Positions 1 through 9,190 of a stretch of DNA of 36,598 bases are shown one piece after another; position 1 is the stretch's first letter, and the number at the start of each line of letters is the position of its first letter. The translations under genes and the position numbers were made by a program. This stretch comes from Saprospiraceae bacterium. GTDB taxonomy: Bacteria; Bacteroidota; Bacteroidia; Chitinophagales; Saprospiraceae. The DNA is taken from the NCBI GenBank assembly GCA_022448955.1, contig JAKVCU010000059.1, forward strand, positions 52,172 to 88,769, written 5' to 3'. The notes under the pieces were generated by a model that saw only the letters and a list, made by a program, of their open reading frames with translations, had not been told where the DNA came from and did not search any database.

Positions 1-885
1 ATTTTTATATTTCTCTAATACACTTATTACATCCGCTGGAGCAAAGGCAATAAACATATCGAAATTGGGCTTTTTCCCTTTAAAGGTAAGATCAAGATCT
101 GCCTTCTTCATATCCACGAAGCCTTCTAACTCGAAATCTCCATTTTCCATCATCAGGCCAGAAGGTTGAATATCTACAATGCCAGTCTGTTCATTAAATT
201 CCACATCAGTATGTATCTCAATATGCTTTTTATTGACGATAGGCTTACCCCCAATCTCCGTCAGTTCATAATCAAAATCTGTATCAATATGCCCCATGAT
301 TAAACTATCTGACAGACTAAACCCTCCTTTAGCAGAATTCACGAACATTTCAGTATCTGTCTTATTAATTGAATCTATAGAGTGGATCTTTAAGTTGTTC
401 AGTTGAATTCTTTCAAGATGGAAATTAGTGGCTGAGCTTTCAGCTTCAGTAGATGTTGTATCTAGATTTGCAATGGCTAAAGAATTTGTGAGATTGAGAG
501 AACCATCCTCGTGAACCACTATATTAAAAAGGCCATCTTCAACTATTATAGACTGAACATCATAATTTCCCTCTAAAATATCGGATAAGTTAAAACCTAC
601 ATAGATATCCTTTACATCTATGATGACCGGTGCATTTTCCTCCTTGGATTCAAAGATTTGGACATCATTGACCTTCAAAGAAATATAGGGGAAATTTCTC
701 CAAAGAGTAAATTCGCTCTCTTCAATCTGAACAAGTCCTTTGTATTCTTTATTTAGTTTTTCAATCTCCCCTTTAATAATTTCAGATTGGTTGCTCCGAA
801 TATATTGTACTAGGCCTCCAACTATTAAGGTTGGAACTAAAATTAGTACTATTAGAATTCGTTTCCAGAATTTCTTGCTTTTCAA
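1..885 (-). CDS. AsmA-like envelope protein, N-terminal 295 residues (runs off the window)
   Basis: The frame is open from a TTG at 885 to the window edge, so the C-terminal part is missing. It begins with a Lys/Arg-rich stretch (LKSKKFWKR) and one hydrophobic segment (about residues 10-26), which suggests an inner-membrane anchor with a periplasmic body. The following pattern, with a phrase like VNDVQIFES near residue 72, then DIYVGFNLSDILEGNYDVQSIIVEDG and DGSLNL, is what I know from Bacteroidota AsmA-family proteins, large bridge-like or chaperone-like proteins tied to outer-membrane lipid homeostasis. The start is forced: the frame is closed by a TAA at 898-900 and TTG is the only usual start after it. 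AAAGGA lies about 9 bases upstream of it. The gene is divergent from the ABC exporter. The family call is from recognised sequence style, not from a profile search. Confidence 0.72.
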   Translation of the reverse strand, partial: MKSKKFWKRILIVLILVPTLIVGGLVQYIRSNQSEIIKGEIEKLNKEYKGLVQIEESEFTLWRNFPYISLKVNDVQIFESKEENAPVIIDVKDIYVGFNLSDILEGNYDVQSIIVEDGLFNIVVHEDGSLNLTNSLAIANLDTTSTEAESSATNFHLERIQLNNLKIHSIDSINKTDTEMFVNSAKGGFSLSDSLIMGHIDTDFDYELTEIGGKPIVNKKHIEIHTDVEFNEQTGIVDIQPSGLMMENGDFELEGFVDMKKADLDLTFKGKKPNFDMFIAFAPADVISVLEKYKN

Positions 886-1126
886 AGTAGGTATCCTTTA
901 GTGTTAGAAAAAATTGAGCCTTAAATGTAACGAATTCGGACGAAAAATCTTATCACATAACTTGCTTTAGTACGAGAATTTCACATAAAAAGTTTAGTTG
1001 TTCTTAATGAAAGAGGAAGACTCTGACTCCCCTTTATTATTTTGTCAAAGTAGAAAACCTTTCAATGATTTTTCAAGTCTTCTTGAAAAGTGTAAATTGG
1101 TCATTCAACAATCCTTACGTTTTTTA

Positions 1127-3325
1127 ATGGCCAAAAGATTTCCTTTCTATAAACAGCTGGATATGATGGACTGTGGTCCAACATGTGTAAGAATGATTGC
1201 CAAATACTATGGCAAACATTTCAGCTTACAAACTTTAAGAGAAAAGAGTTTTTTGGATCGAGAGGGCGTCTCGATGATGGGTATTGTAAAGGCAGCCGAG
1301 TCTATTGGACTGACCCCCTACCCAGTCAAAGTTCCGTTTAAAGCAGATACAGAGGAAGAAATGGGCTTGGTAGATAATTTCCCATTACCTGTAATCGTTC
1401 ATTGGGATCAAAATCATTTTGTAGTTGTTTATAAGATTGATAAAAAGTCTGTTTATATAGCAGATCCGGGCGTAGGAAAAGAAAAACTAAGTCACGAGAA
1501 GTTTAAAAGGCATTGGCTAGGTGATGGCAAGTTGGGAGTAGCGATGTACTTAGAAGCAAGCCCAGCATTTCATGAGCAAGAGGAAGAAAAGAGCAATAAA
1601 AAAGGGCTATCTTATCTGCTAGCTTATTTGAGGCCTTTTCGTTCATTGCTCAGTCAGCTAGTAATCGGTTTAGTTTTTGCTAGTGCACTACAAATCCTAT
1701 TTCCATTTCTTACAAAAGCTATTGTTGATACAGGTATTGCCAATCGAGATATTGATTTTATATTTCTTGTCTTAATAGCTCAAGTAGTTCTTTATATAGG
1801 TTATTTATTTATTAATTTCCTTCAAAGTTGGATTCTCCTACATATTGGCACCCGTATTAATGTTTCTTTGATTGCTGGTTTTTTGCGAAAGCTAATGCGT
1901 CTTCCTATCGGTTTTTTTGATTCTAAAATGATTGGTGACCTACTCCAAAGAATTGCTGACCACAAAAGAATTGAAACCTTACTTACGGCAAGTACCTTAA
2001 AGTTTATCTTTTCGATCTTTAATTTATTCATTCTTGGTTTTGTGCTCTCCTTATTCAGTTGGACAATTTTTGGCATATTTGCAATAAGCAGTATAGTTTA
2101 TGTAAGCTGGTTAGTTATTTTCTTAAAAGCTCGAAAAAGAGTAGATACAAGACGGTTCATAGAAGCATCCCAAAATCAAAGTTTACTGATTGAACTGATT
2201 CAAGGAATGCAAGAAATAAAATTACAACAAAGCGAAATGAGAAAAAGACAAGCTTGGATGAATATCCAATCCCGCTTATTTCGCGTTAGCATGAAAGCAT
2301 TGTCTATCAGTCAAAAGCAAGATATTGGTGCTAATTTTATTGCTCAAATAAAAGATGTTTTTATCACTTTTTATGCTGCTCACGCCGTTATTCAAGGTCA
2401 TCTGAGCCTTGGTGAAATGTTGGCCATACAATTTATTATTGGGCAGCTTAATGCTCCTCTTCAGCAACTTTCTGAATTTTTAAGAACTGCCCAGGATGCT
2501 CAAATCAGCTTGGAAAGATTGGGGGAGATTCATGAAATGAAAGAGGAAGATACTGCTAGTGCTACAGATGTAAATATACTACCAGAACAATCAGATATTC
2601 ATATAGAGCAACTCTCCTTTCGCTATAATGAGCTCTCTCCTTATGCCTTAAAAAATATTAATCTTACTATTCCGCATGCTAAGCTTACCGCCATTGTAGG
2701 CACTAGTGGTAGTGGCAAAACGACATTGATTAAATTGCTCTTAGGCTTTTATCAAGCCAAGCAAGGAAGTATTAAAGTAGGAGGGATTCATCTTCAAAAT
2801 ATTAGTGATGAGCTTTGGCGAAGCAAATGCGGAGCAGTGATGCAAGATGGATTTTTGTTTTCTGAATCCATTGCTAGAAATATTGCAGGAAATGAAGAAA
2901 TAGTTGACAGAGAAAAGTTGGTGAAAGCAGTTCGTACTGCGAACCTACTAGAGTATATCAATCAACTGCCACTAGGGTATAATACGAAGCTTGGTGCAAT
3001 GGGTAATGGATTAAGCCAAGGGCAGAAACAGCGTGTACTCATTGCTAGAGCAGTGTACAAAAATCCTGATTTTTTATTTTTTGATGAGGCGACGAATGCG
3101 CTTGACGCAAATAATGAGCGCATTATCGTTGAAAATATGCAGCAGTTCTTTGATAATAGGACCGTAATTGTAGTTGCCCATCGCCTAAGCACTGTGAAAA
3201 ATGCTGATCAAATCGTAGTGCTAGAAAAAGGAGAGCTGGTTGAGCAAGGTACTCATCAGGAATTAGTTGGCAAAAAAGGAGCTTACTTCCATCTTGTAAA
3301 AAACCAGTTGGAGCTGGGTAGCTAA
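1127..3325 (+). CDS. Peptidase-C39-containing ABC exporter (bacteriocin/peptide processing and export type)
   Basis: A 732-residue half-transporter that should cleave double-glycine leader peptides and export the product. Numbering from MAKRF, the N-terminal C39 peptidase (about 1-140) has Gln10, catalytic Cys16 in DCGPTC, His97 in QNHFVV and Asp113 in ADP, so the protease looks active. A six-helix ABC membrane domain follows (about 168-445). The nucleotide-binding domain has Walker A GTSGSGKTT at 525-533, signature LSQGQ at 629-633 (a variant of LSGGQ), Walker B FLFFDEA at 649-655 and the H-loop His685. The frame stays open upstream to a TTG at 998 and an ATG at 1007, which would add 43 or 40 residues. 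I chose 1127 because C39 domains normally start a few residues before the FYKQLDMMDCGPTC motif. No precursor peptide or membrane-fusion partner is visible nearby, so the substrate is unknown. Confidence 0.92.
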   Translation: MAKRFPFYKQLDMMDCGPTCVRMIAKYYGKHFSLQTLREKSFLDREGVSMMGIVKAAESIGLTPYPVKVPFKADTEEEMGLVDNFPLPVIVHWDQNHFVVVYKIDKKSVYIADPGVGKEKLSHEKFKRHWLGDGKLGVAMYLEASPAFHEQEEEKSNKKGLSYLLAYLRPFRSLLSQLVIGLVFASALQILFPFLTKAIVDTGIANRDIDFIFLVLIAQVVLYIGYLFINFLQSWILLHIGTRINVSLIAGFLRKLMRLPIGFFDSKMIGDLLQRIADHKRIETLLTASTLKFIFSIFNLFILGFVLSLFSWTIFGIFAISSIVYVSWLVIFLKARKRVDTRRFIEASQNQSLLIELIQGMQEIKLQQSEMRKRQAWMNIQSRLFRVSMKALSISQKQDIGANFIAQIKDVFITFYAAHAVIQGHLSLGEMLAIQFIIGQLNAPLQQLSEFLRTAQDAQISLERLGEIHEMKEEDTASATDVNILPEQSDIHIEQLSFRYNELSPYALKNINLTIPHAKLTAIVGTSGSGKTTLIKLLLGFYQAKQGSIKVGGIHLQNISDELWRSKCGAVMQDGFLFSESIARNIAGNEEIVDREKLVKAVRTANLLEYINQLPLGYNTKLGAMGNGLSQGQKQRVLIARAVYKNPDFLFFDEATNALDANNERIIVENMQQFFDNRTVIVVAHRLSTVKNADQIVVLEKGELVEQGTHQELVGKKGAYFHLVKNQLELGS

Positions 3326-3327
3326 AA

Positions 3328-3361
3328 TATAGTGTAAGCTAACTAATCAACTTACACTATA
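3328..3361 (-). terminator. Hairpin terminator between convergent genes
   Basis: A perfect 11-bp inverted repeat, TATAGTGTAAG at 3328-3338 and CTTACACTATA at 3351-3361, encloses a 12-base loop. On the minus strand the stem is followed by TTTT, so it fits best as the end of the GIN lipoprotein transcript. It may also stop transcription from the ABC exporter, which ends at 3325, but no T-run follows on the plus strand. Confidence 0.65.
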
Positions 3362-3393
3362 CCAGATACTTATCAGTAAGTGGACCAATGATC

Positions 3394-4050
3394 TTAAATA
3401 CTATTTATATCGCCACTTCCAGCTATGCTTGATTTCACTCTAGGGGAGCCTTTATAACTTACGTCACCACTTCCTGCAATACTAACTTTAAGATTTTCGC
3501 TAGCATGTACGTTAGCATCACCACTTCCTGCAATACTGACTTTTACATCTTTGGCTTTCAAATTCACCAAATCCATATCACCACTACCCGCAATACTAAT
3601 TTTTACCTTATCAGCAGAACCAGAGAATGAAATACTACCAGAACCATTGATATTGAAACTAGTATTACCCAATCCATCAAAATTACTTTTACCAATAATA
3701 TCACCAGAGCCAGCAATAGAAATACCTTTCACATCTGGCATACTAATATAAATCTCTAGTTTGCCCTCATAATTGCTTACTCGCTTTGAAAATTCAATAT
3801 TCCAACTACCTTTTCGAACATCTGTTTCAATCAAATCAATCAAGTCACTTTTCCCCTTAGCGCTCACTTTAAAGTCTCCTTGAGTAATGAATACTTTAGC
3901 TCCAACATTCATTCCAATAGAGTGGAAATTGCTTACATTAATATCTTTGGTTACCATTGCACCACTTACTCGGACTTTATCTTTCTTTTGCGCACAGGAG
4001 AAGGTAAGAATTATTACAAAAACTAAAAGGGCTGAAGTCAGATGTTTCAT
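3394..4050 (-). CDS. GIN-domain (DUF2807) lipoprotein
   Basis: A 218-residue predicted lipoprotein. The signal peptide ends in a lipobox-like LTFSC with the lipidated cysteine at residue 19. The body matches the head-GIN/DUF2807 family of Bacteroidota: it opens with a strand that reads like KDINVSNFHSIGMNVGAKVFI and then runs into a beta-helix-like array. The phrase SIAGSGD occurs five times (with one NINGSGS variant) at roughly 20-residue spacing or closer, which is the regular rung pattern of a right-handed parallel beta structure. The family is described as a putative auto-transporter adhesin head, but the actual function is unknown. The gene is convergent with the ABC exporter and divergent from the gene at 4193. 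Confidence 0.9.
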   Translation of the reverse strand: MKHLTSALLVFVIILTFSCAQKKDKVRVSGAMVTKDINVSNFHSIGMNVGAKVFITQGDFKVSAKGKSDLIDLIETDVRKGSWNIEFSKRVSNYEGKLEIYISMPDVKGISIAGSGDIIGKSNFDGLGNTSFNINGSGSISFSGSADKVKISIAGSGDMDLVNLKAKDVKVSIAGSGDANVHASENLKVSIAGSGDVSYKGSPRVKSSIAGSGDINSI

Positions 4051-4192
4051 TTTATTATGTTTTGATTTTTTGAGAATTAATTAATTATATGGTCTTATAG
4101 ACAAGACGATTCTATGAATGTTGCATATGCCAAGGCTTCAGAATAAATAAATTGTTATTTTAGAATCACAAAACGAAAACAAACTTTCTTTT

Positions 4193-5494
4193 ATGCAGAC
4201 TTCTCAGCGATTATTATCCCTAGATGTATTCCGAGGAATTACCATTGCAGGCATGATATTAGTGAACAATCCTGGATCTTGGTCTACGGTTTACCCTCCT
4301 TTGCTTCATGCAGAATGGCATGGGTGCACCCCTACCGACTGGGTATTTCCATTTTTTTTATTTATTGTAGGTGTTTCTATTACGCTTTCGCTAAATAAGC
4401 GGAAAGAAAGAGGCGATAATAAGGCTAGTTTGCGTAAAAAAATAGGTCGTAGAAGTCTAAGCATATTTGGTTTAGGCCTTTTTTTAGCTGCATTTCCACG
4501 TTTTGGCTTCGAGGAATGGTACCCAAACTTAAACCCTTTACATTATGCACATTATATTTTGCTAGCATCATTAATGCTGAGCATATTTTATAAGGCAACC
4601 CTTTCGGATGGGCATCCACGAAAAGAGATTTTAAAATGGGGGATATATGCTATCTCTGGCACAATGATCATTTTAGGCTTCTTTTTATATGATTTTTCTT
4701 CTCTTCGTATTCCAGGTGTTTTACAACGAATTGCTATTGTTTATGCTGTTGTTGCCTTACTTTTTTTGGAATTGGACTGGAAAGGATTGTGGTATACTGC
4801 AATTGGTTTATTACTTGCTTATTGGGCCTTGATGACTGTAGTGCCTGTTCCTGGAGGTATCGCGCCGAACTTGGAAGCAGCAACTAATCTAGGTGCTTGG
4901 TTAGATCGAACGCTATTAGATGGTCATTTATGGTCACAATCAAAAACATGGGATCCCGAAGGCTTATTAAGTACACTTACCGCTATTGTAACAGGTATTA
5001 GTGGAGCTTTGGTAGGTCTTTGGCTTAAAGCCAAAAAAGGAGCTTATGAAACGGTTAGTGGTATTTTAGCAGTAGGCAGTATTTTAGTTGCACTAGGGCT
5101 TATTTGGGATATGACATTTCCCATCAATAAAAAAATATGGACCAGTTCATATGTTCTTTATACTAGTGGTGTGGCGATGTTGTTCCTCGGTGTCATATAT
5201 TGGTTGGTCGATATTCTTCAATACAAGCGTTGGACATATCCATTCGTAGTGTACGGAATGAATGCTTTATTCGTTTACATTCTATCTGGGATCTTCGCCA
5301 AGCTCATGTATTACATTAGATGGCGAGATTCGGCAGGTGAGCTGATGACAGCGCAGTCATGGGTATATGAAAACTGCTATCAGTCTATTTTATCCGATTA
5401 TAATGCTTCTTTGGCTTATGCATTGACCAATGTACTGCTACTCTGGCTGATATCACTTGCACTATACAAGCGGAATATATTTATTAAAGTATAA
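4193..5494 (+). CDS. HGSNAT/NagX-like multi-pass membrane acyltransferase (DUF5009 type)
   Basis: A 433-residue polytopic membrane protein. The N-terminus (RLLSLDVFRGITIAGMILVN, then HAEWHGCTPTDWVFPFFLFIVG) is characteristic of the bacterial relatives of human heparan-alpha-glucosaminide N-acetyltransferase, also called the NagX/COG4299 group. His39 in HAEWHG corresponds to the conserved histidine thought to carry the acetyl group across the membrane. About ten to eleven hydrophobic segments follow, which is the usual size and topology. The expected role is transfer of acetyl groups from cytoplasmic acetyl-CoA to an amino sugar at the membrane. The actual substrate is not shown by this sequence, and there are no sugar-catabolism genes next to it. 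Confidence 0.85.
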   Translation: MQTSQRLLSLDVFRGITIAGMILVNNPGSWSTVYPPLLHAEWHGCTPTDWVFPFFLFIVGVSITLSLNKRKERGDNKASLRKKIGRRSLSIFGLGLFLAAFPRFGFEEWYPNLNPLHYAHYILLASLMLSIFYKATLSDGHPRKEILKWGIYAISGTMIILGFFLYDFSSLRIPGVLQRIAIVYAVVALLFLELDWKGLWYTAIGLLLAYWALMTVVPVPGGIAPNLEAATNLGAWLDRTLLDGHLWSQSKTWDPEGLLSTLTAIVTGISGALVGLWLKAKKGAYETVSGILAVGSILVALGLIWDMTFPINKKIWTSSYVLYTSGVAMLFLGVIYWLVDILQYKRWTYPFVVYGMNALFVYILSGIFAKLMYYIRWRDSAGELMTAQSWVYENCYQSILSDYNASLAYALTNVLLLWLISLALYKRNIFIKV

Positions 5495-5525
5495 ATGGAA
5501 TGAGGATATAATTAGTAAGGCGCTT

Positions 5526-8500
5526 TTAGACAATTTCTCTAATGTCAGATAGCTGGTATTTGGGCAGTTGTATATAGAAACTTGTACCGTTTCCAACATT
5601 AGACTCCAATTGAATAGAGCCATTATGCTGATCAATAATTTTTTTACATAATGCAAGGCCAATGCCAGTTCCCTCTATTTCATCATTGGTATGTAATCTT
5701 CGGAAGAGTAGGAAGATTCGGTCATGATATTTAGGGTCAATACCTATACCATTATCTTCAATTTTAATTTCCCAGCTCTCGCCCAAATCTTTGCCTTCAA
5801 TAAGCACTTCTGGTCGAACATCTGCTCTAGAAAATTTTAGGGCATTACTAATCAAGTTTTGGATTAGTTGCTTCATTTGAACTTTATCACAATGCAGCCT
5901 CTCTGGCAAATTTTTAACGTACACTAAAGCTTCTTTTTCTTCAATAGTCGTATGTAACTCTTTTAATGAATTATGAACTAACTCTCTTAAATTAATTTCC
6001 TCAATAAAAGCCTTACTAGCGTCTACCTTAGAAAAAGTGAGCAAGCCATTAATCAAACTATACAAACTTTTTGTGGCTTTAATGATAAACCTCAGATAGT
6101 CCATTTCTTTTGAACCAAGTTTACCCTTTGTCCTTCTCTGTAATAATTGGGAGAAACTAATGATAGTACGTAGAGGAGCTTTCATATCGTGAGAGGCCAT
6201 ATAGGCAAAATTCTCAAGCTGCATGTTGGAATCAATATACTCTTGCAACTTGGTATTTTTTTCGTTCAACTCTACCATTTGGCTTTCTAACAATCTTTCA
6301 TGCCTTTTCTTTTCTGTAATATCTTTAAATATACCAATAAAACGCCTTTGACTAGATAACTGAATTTCTAAGATAGATACCTCTGTGTAAAGAATGGTGC
6401 CGTCCTTAAGATAATACTGCCACTCATAATTCGTTTCTCCCTTAGTTAATGCTTCTTGGATATATTGTTTTATGAGTATACTAGAAGATTGACCATTTGG
6501 CTGGGTAGGCAAACTCAAATCAAGAGCAGAAGTATTCAATAAGGCTTCTTTTGATTCAAATTTAAAGTACTGAAGTGTTCGGCTGTTGCACTCTATAGGT
6601 CTTGATGCATCTTTATCAAAAATAATTAATCCATCAAATGCATTTTCAAAGAGTAATCGGTATTGCTTTTCACTCTCTACTAGCAGCTGCTTTGCTTCTA
6701 ATTCCTCGTCTATGTTTTCTAAAAACCCTACAATATAATGGCGGCCTTCAATAGTGAACGACGTTCGATGAACGCGTCCCCAAAAAGAAGAGCCATCCTT
6801 ACGTAGGAAAAGTTTTTGATTCTGAAAGCTCTCTAATTCTCCTTTGATCAAACTATCCAGTTGTTCATTATAATTTTTCACATCCTCCCAAGCGGTCATT
6901 CCTTCTCTAAAAGTACCGATGATCTCTGGTCTAGAATAACCAGTCATCTTAACCATTTTATCATTAACAGCGACGAATTTGCCCGTTTTTAAATCTCTAA
7001 TAGCTACACCAAATGGGCTGTACTCAAAAAACTTTCTAAATCGGGCTTCACTTTCTTTCAGTTGATTCAATACTTCCCTCTGTTCGGAGATATCGAAGGA
7101 AAGTCCAGCCCCCTCGCCCAAGACAGGATCATAAGATAATTTTGTGTCGTAATAAATAAATTCATCAGGAGATACTTCTATGGCAGTATTATAAGAGACG
7201 AACAAAGAAGTCAACACTTTTCTATGAGAACGAATTACTTCTGGATATTTTGTATAGAGTTTAAATATATTTTGTCCAACTAGTTGATTTTTTTTCAATC
7301 CTAATTTACCAAGTCCTTGTCCCACAGACTCCAAAATTTCTCCGTCTTTTTTAAAGCGATAGTATACAACTGGCTGCAAATGAATCAACTTATTTATAAT
7401 TTGATTCCTTTGTTCCATAATATGCTGAATTTGGATCGTTTTTGTAACATTTCTAGAGGTAATTTGGATATATTTAATTGCTCCAGATGCATCAGTCACC
7501 CTCCCCATGGCAGACTCTAACCAAACCCAATCGTCTTTTTTTGTTTTAAACCTAAATGTCACTCTTATCACGCCTCCATACTCCAATACATTATTAAAAA
7601 TATCTATAGCACTATACTGATCATCAGGATGCAAAAATTGACTGGGGTGCTTACCTACTAAATCATCAGGCGTAAAGCCTGTAACCTGCTCACAAATAGG
7701 AGAGACAAAATAGAAAGAACCATCTGTGTTATGTAGCGCAATGATATCAGTCGTATTTTGTGCGATCAGCCTATATTTACTTTCACTTTCTTCCAATGCA
7801 TTATAAGCCTCTTGAACTTTTGTTATATTCTTTGAAAAAACTGAAACACCAATTATTTCCTCCTCTCTAGATATAATAGGTGCAAACCTTGATTTAAAAT
7901 ACTCTATTTTCCCGCCCACTTCAATTTGAGATTCTATCTCAAAGATCTTCCCCTTTAAACTCTCTTCAAAATAATATCGATACTCCTCAAACACATCCCC
8001 ATTTAATTTTTCAAAAAGCTTGTCTCCTACTTTTACGACTATTCTAAAACATCTAAGAAAATTATCTTTTGCAGCTTTATTACATGCAATTAAATCACCA
8101 TTAGCACCGAAAGCCCAAATTGGATCATTCGTACTTCTTAAAAGAGAATTCAAAATTCCATGGCTTTCATAAATTTCCTTTTTGGCCTCCCTGTTATATT
8201 TTCGATAGCTCATCAGAGACGATAGCGTAATACTATATCCAATTAGTATAGCTATATAATCAATAGCCCTTTGCCATGAATAAATTGGAAAAGTAATCAA
8301 TAGAGGAAAGGTTAAATACAAACCTAAAACCACAAGAAAAAAGTAGGTATATATTTTTATTCGAAAAGAATGATTATCAAAAATGAAAAGCATTGAAGCA
8401 AAAAAGCTCATAATAATAACTGGACCAGCATAGGACCAACCCGAAAAAAAAGGAGCGATTAAGGTAAGTAAAGTAAAATATATGAGTTGAAGCTCAAATG

Positions 8501-8753
8501 CTTGGTAAAACCTACCTCTGAATAGGATCATCAAACAGATCACAGAAAATGTAAAATTGATTGCTCCAATGATGAATAGAGCTACACTCGCATAAGCTAA
8601 ACTTAAAATAAAACCTACAAAACTGAGCCCAAACCCAAACCAAAGATTCCGTACAATCATACGGTCCTTCTCTGTCATATGATCCTTTTTGTAAAGGAAT
8701 ATTGCAGAAAGATGCCTTAATAACCAATATTCACCTAAAGAATGATTCGACAT
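5526..8753 (-). CDS. Large membrane histidine kinase with five PAS-type sensor domains
   Basis: A 1075-residue sensor kinase. Residues about 33-185 hold six hydrophobic segments without a large extracellular loop. PAS-like units follow at about 200-315, 325-440, 450-560, 570-685 and 695-815. The second is the clearest (LHNTDGSFYFVSPICEQVTGFTPDDLVG read around 341-367). A short coiled coil leads to HisKA with the phospho-accepting His855 (MASHDMKAPLRT) and a HATPase domain (about 955-1065) with the N-box NLISNALKF, the G1 box DNGIGI and the G2 box GTGIGLAL. There is no receiver domain and no response regulator adjacent, so the partner is elsewhere. The C-terminal half closely resembles the kinase at 14266-16710. 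Start at the first ATG; a later in-frame Met is at residue 26. Confidence 0.93.
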   Translation of the reverse strand: MSNHSLGEYWLLRHLSAIFLYKKDHMTEKDRMIVRNLWFGFGLSFVGFILSLAYASVALFIIGAINFTFSVICLMILFRGRFYQAFELQLIYFTLLTLIAPFFSGWSYAGPVIIMSFFASMLFIFDNHSFRIKIYTYFFLVVLGLYLTFPLLITFPIYSWQRAIDYIAILIGYSITLSSLMSYRKYNREAKKEIYESHGILNSLLRSTNDPIWAFGANGDLIACNKAAKDNFLRCFRIVVKVGDKLFEKLNGDVFEEYRYYFEESLKGKIFEIESQIEVGGKIEYFKSRFAPIISREEEIIGVSVFSKNITKVQEAYNALEESESKYRLIAQNTTDIIALHNTDGSFYFVSPICEQVTGFTPDDLVGKHPSQFLHPDDQYSAIDIFNNVLEYGGVIRVTFRFKTKKDDWVWLESAMGRVTDASGAIKYIQITSRNVTKTIQIQHIMEQRNQIINKLIHLQPVVYYRFKKDGEILESVGQGLGKLGLKKNQLVGQNIFKLYTKYPEVIRSHRKVLTSLFVSYNTAIEVSPDEFIYYDTKLSYDPVLGEGAGLSFDISEQREVLNQLKESEARFRKFFEYSPFGVAIRDLKTGKFVAVNDKMVKMTGYSRPEIIGTFREGMTAWEDVKNYNEQLDSLIKGELESFQNQKLFLRKDGSSFWGRVHRTSFTIEGRHYIVGFLENIDEELEAKQLLVESEKQYRLLFENAFDGLIIFDKDASRPIECNSRTLQYFKFESKEALLNTSALDLSLPTQPNGQSSSILIKQYIQEALTKGETNYEWQYYLKDGTILYTEVSILEIQLSSQRRFIGIFKDITEKKRHERLLESQMVELNEKNTKLQEYIDSNMQLENFAYMASHDMKAPLRTIISFSQLLQRRTKGKLGSKEMDYLRFIIKATKSLYSLINGLLTFSKVDASKAFIEEINLRELVHNSLKELHTTIEEKEALVYVKNLPERLHCDKVQMKQLIQNLISNALKFSRADVRPEVLIEGKDLGESWEIKIEDNGIGIDPKYHDRIFLLFRRLHTNDEIEGTGIGLALCKKIIDQHNGSIQLESNVGNGTSFYIQLPKYQLSDIREIV

Positions 8754-9190
8754 TTTCGGGATGCTTCAGCTATCAACCAAAGGATTAAATTTTGGTATAA
8801 GCTTTTGTTTTGAAAGTTTAAAAATAAAAATAGAAACCAATAAAAATATCGATTTTTTAAAATAGATGTGACATAGTAAAAAAGAAAAAATAAATTAATT
8901 TATTTCTAAAAAATATATAATCCTCTTTAAGCCAATCTTTTACCAAAAAAAATAAAATCAAACACACATTACTAATAAACAATACTATTAATCGGTTTTT
9001 TTCAGCAAAAGCAAGGATAAACGTTTACAAACGTAAGTAAACGTTTAAAAAACGACTATCTATTTTAAACTTCTCAAATTTGTAAACATAGCTATAAATG
9101 AAGCAAAACTATTTTACTGGCCAGTGTTATTTAAGATGTTTTGCATTGATTTTTTTATTATTTATAAAATTGATTTTAATTTTGACAAAA
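8754..9190. other. AT-rich intergenic region upstream of ssb
   Basis: This 437-base gap between the divergent kinase and ssb holds no convincing gene. The frame of ssb is open upstream to an ATG at 9098, but those extra 31 residues are a hydrophobic, non-SSB sequence. The clear signal is the paired palindrome at 9018-9047. The remainder is very A/T-rich with long A runs. Confidence 0.6.
9018..9047. promoter_or_regulatory. Twin palindromic operator-like element upstream of ssb
   Basis: Two identical perfect 10-bp palindromes, TAAACGTTTA at 9018-9027 and 9038-9047, lie exactly 20 bp apart centre to centre. A further half-site AAACGT sits between them at 9029-9034. Two helical turns of spacing would put two bound dimers on the same DNA face. 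The binding protein is unknown. The element lies 144 bases upstream of the chosen ssb start. Confidence 0.6.

Noticed and set aside
9177-9184. TAATTTTG as a promoter -7 element for ssb
   Set aside because: It would place the transcription start at or beyond the ATG, and no TTTG lies 19-21 bases upstream. AT-rich DNA gives such matches by chance.
9098-9190. Extended N-terminus of ssb (31 hydrophobic residues)
   Set aside because: It does not resemble any SSB start, and homologues begin at the Met encoded at 9191. The stretch is AT-rich non-coding DNA that happens to be open.
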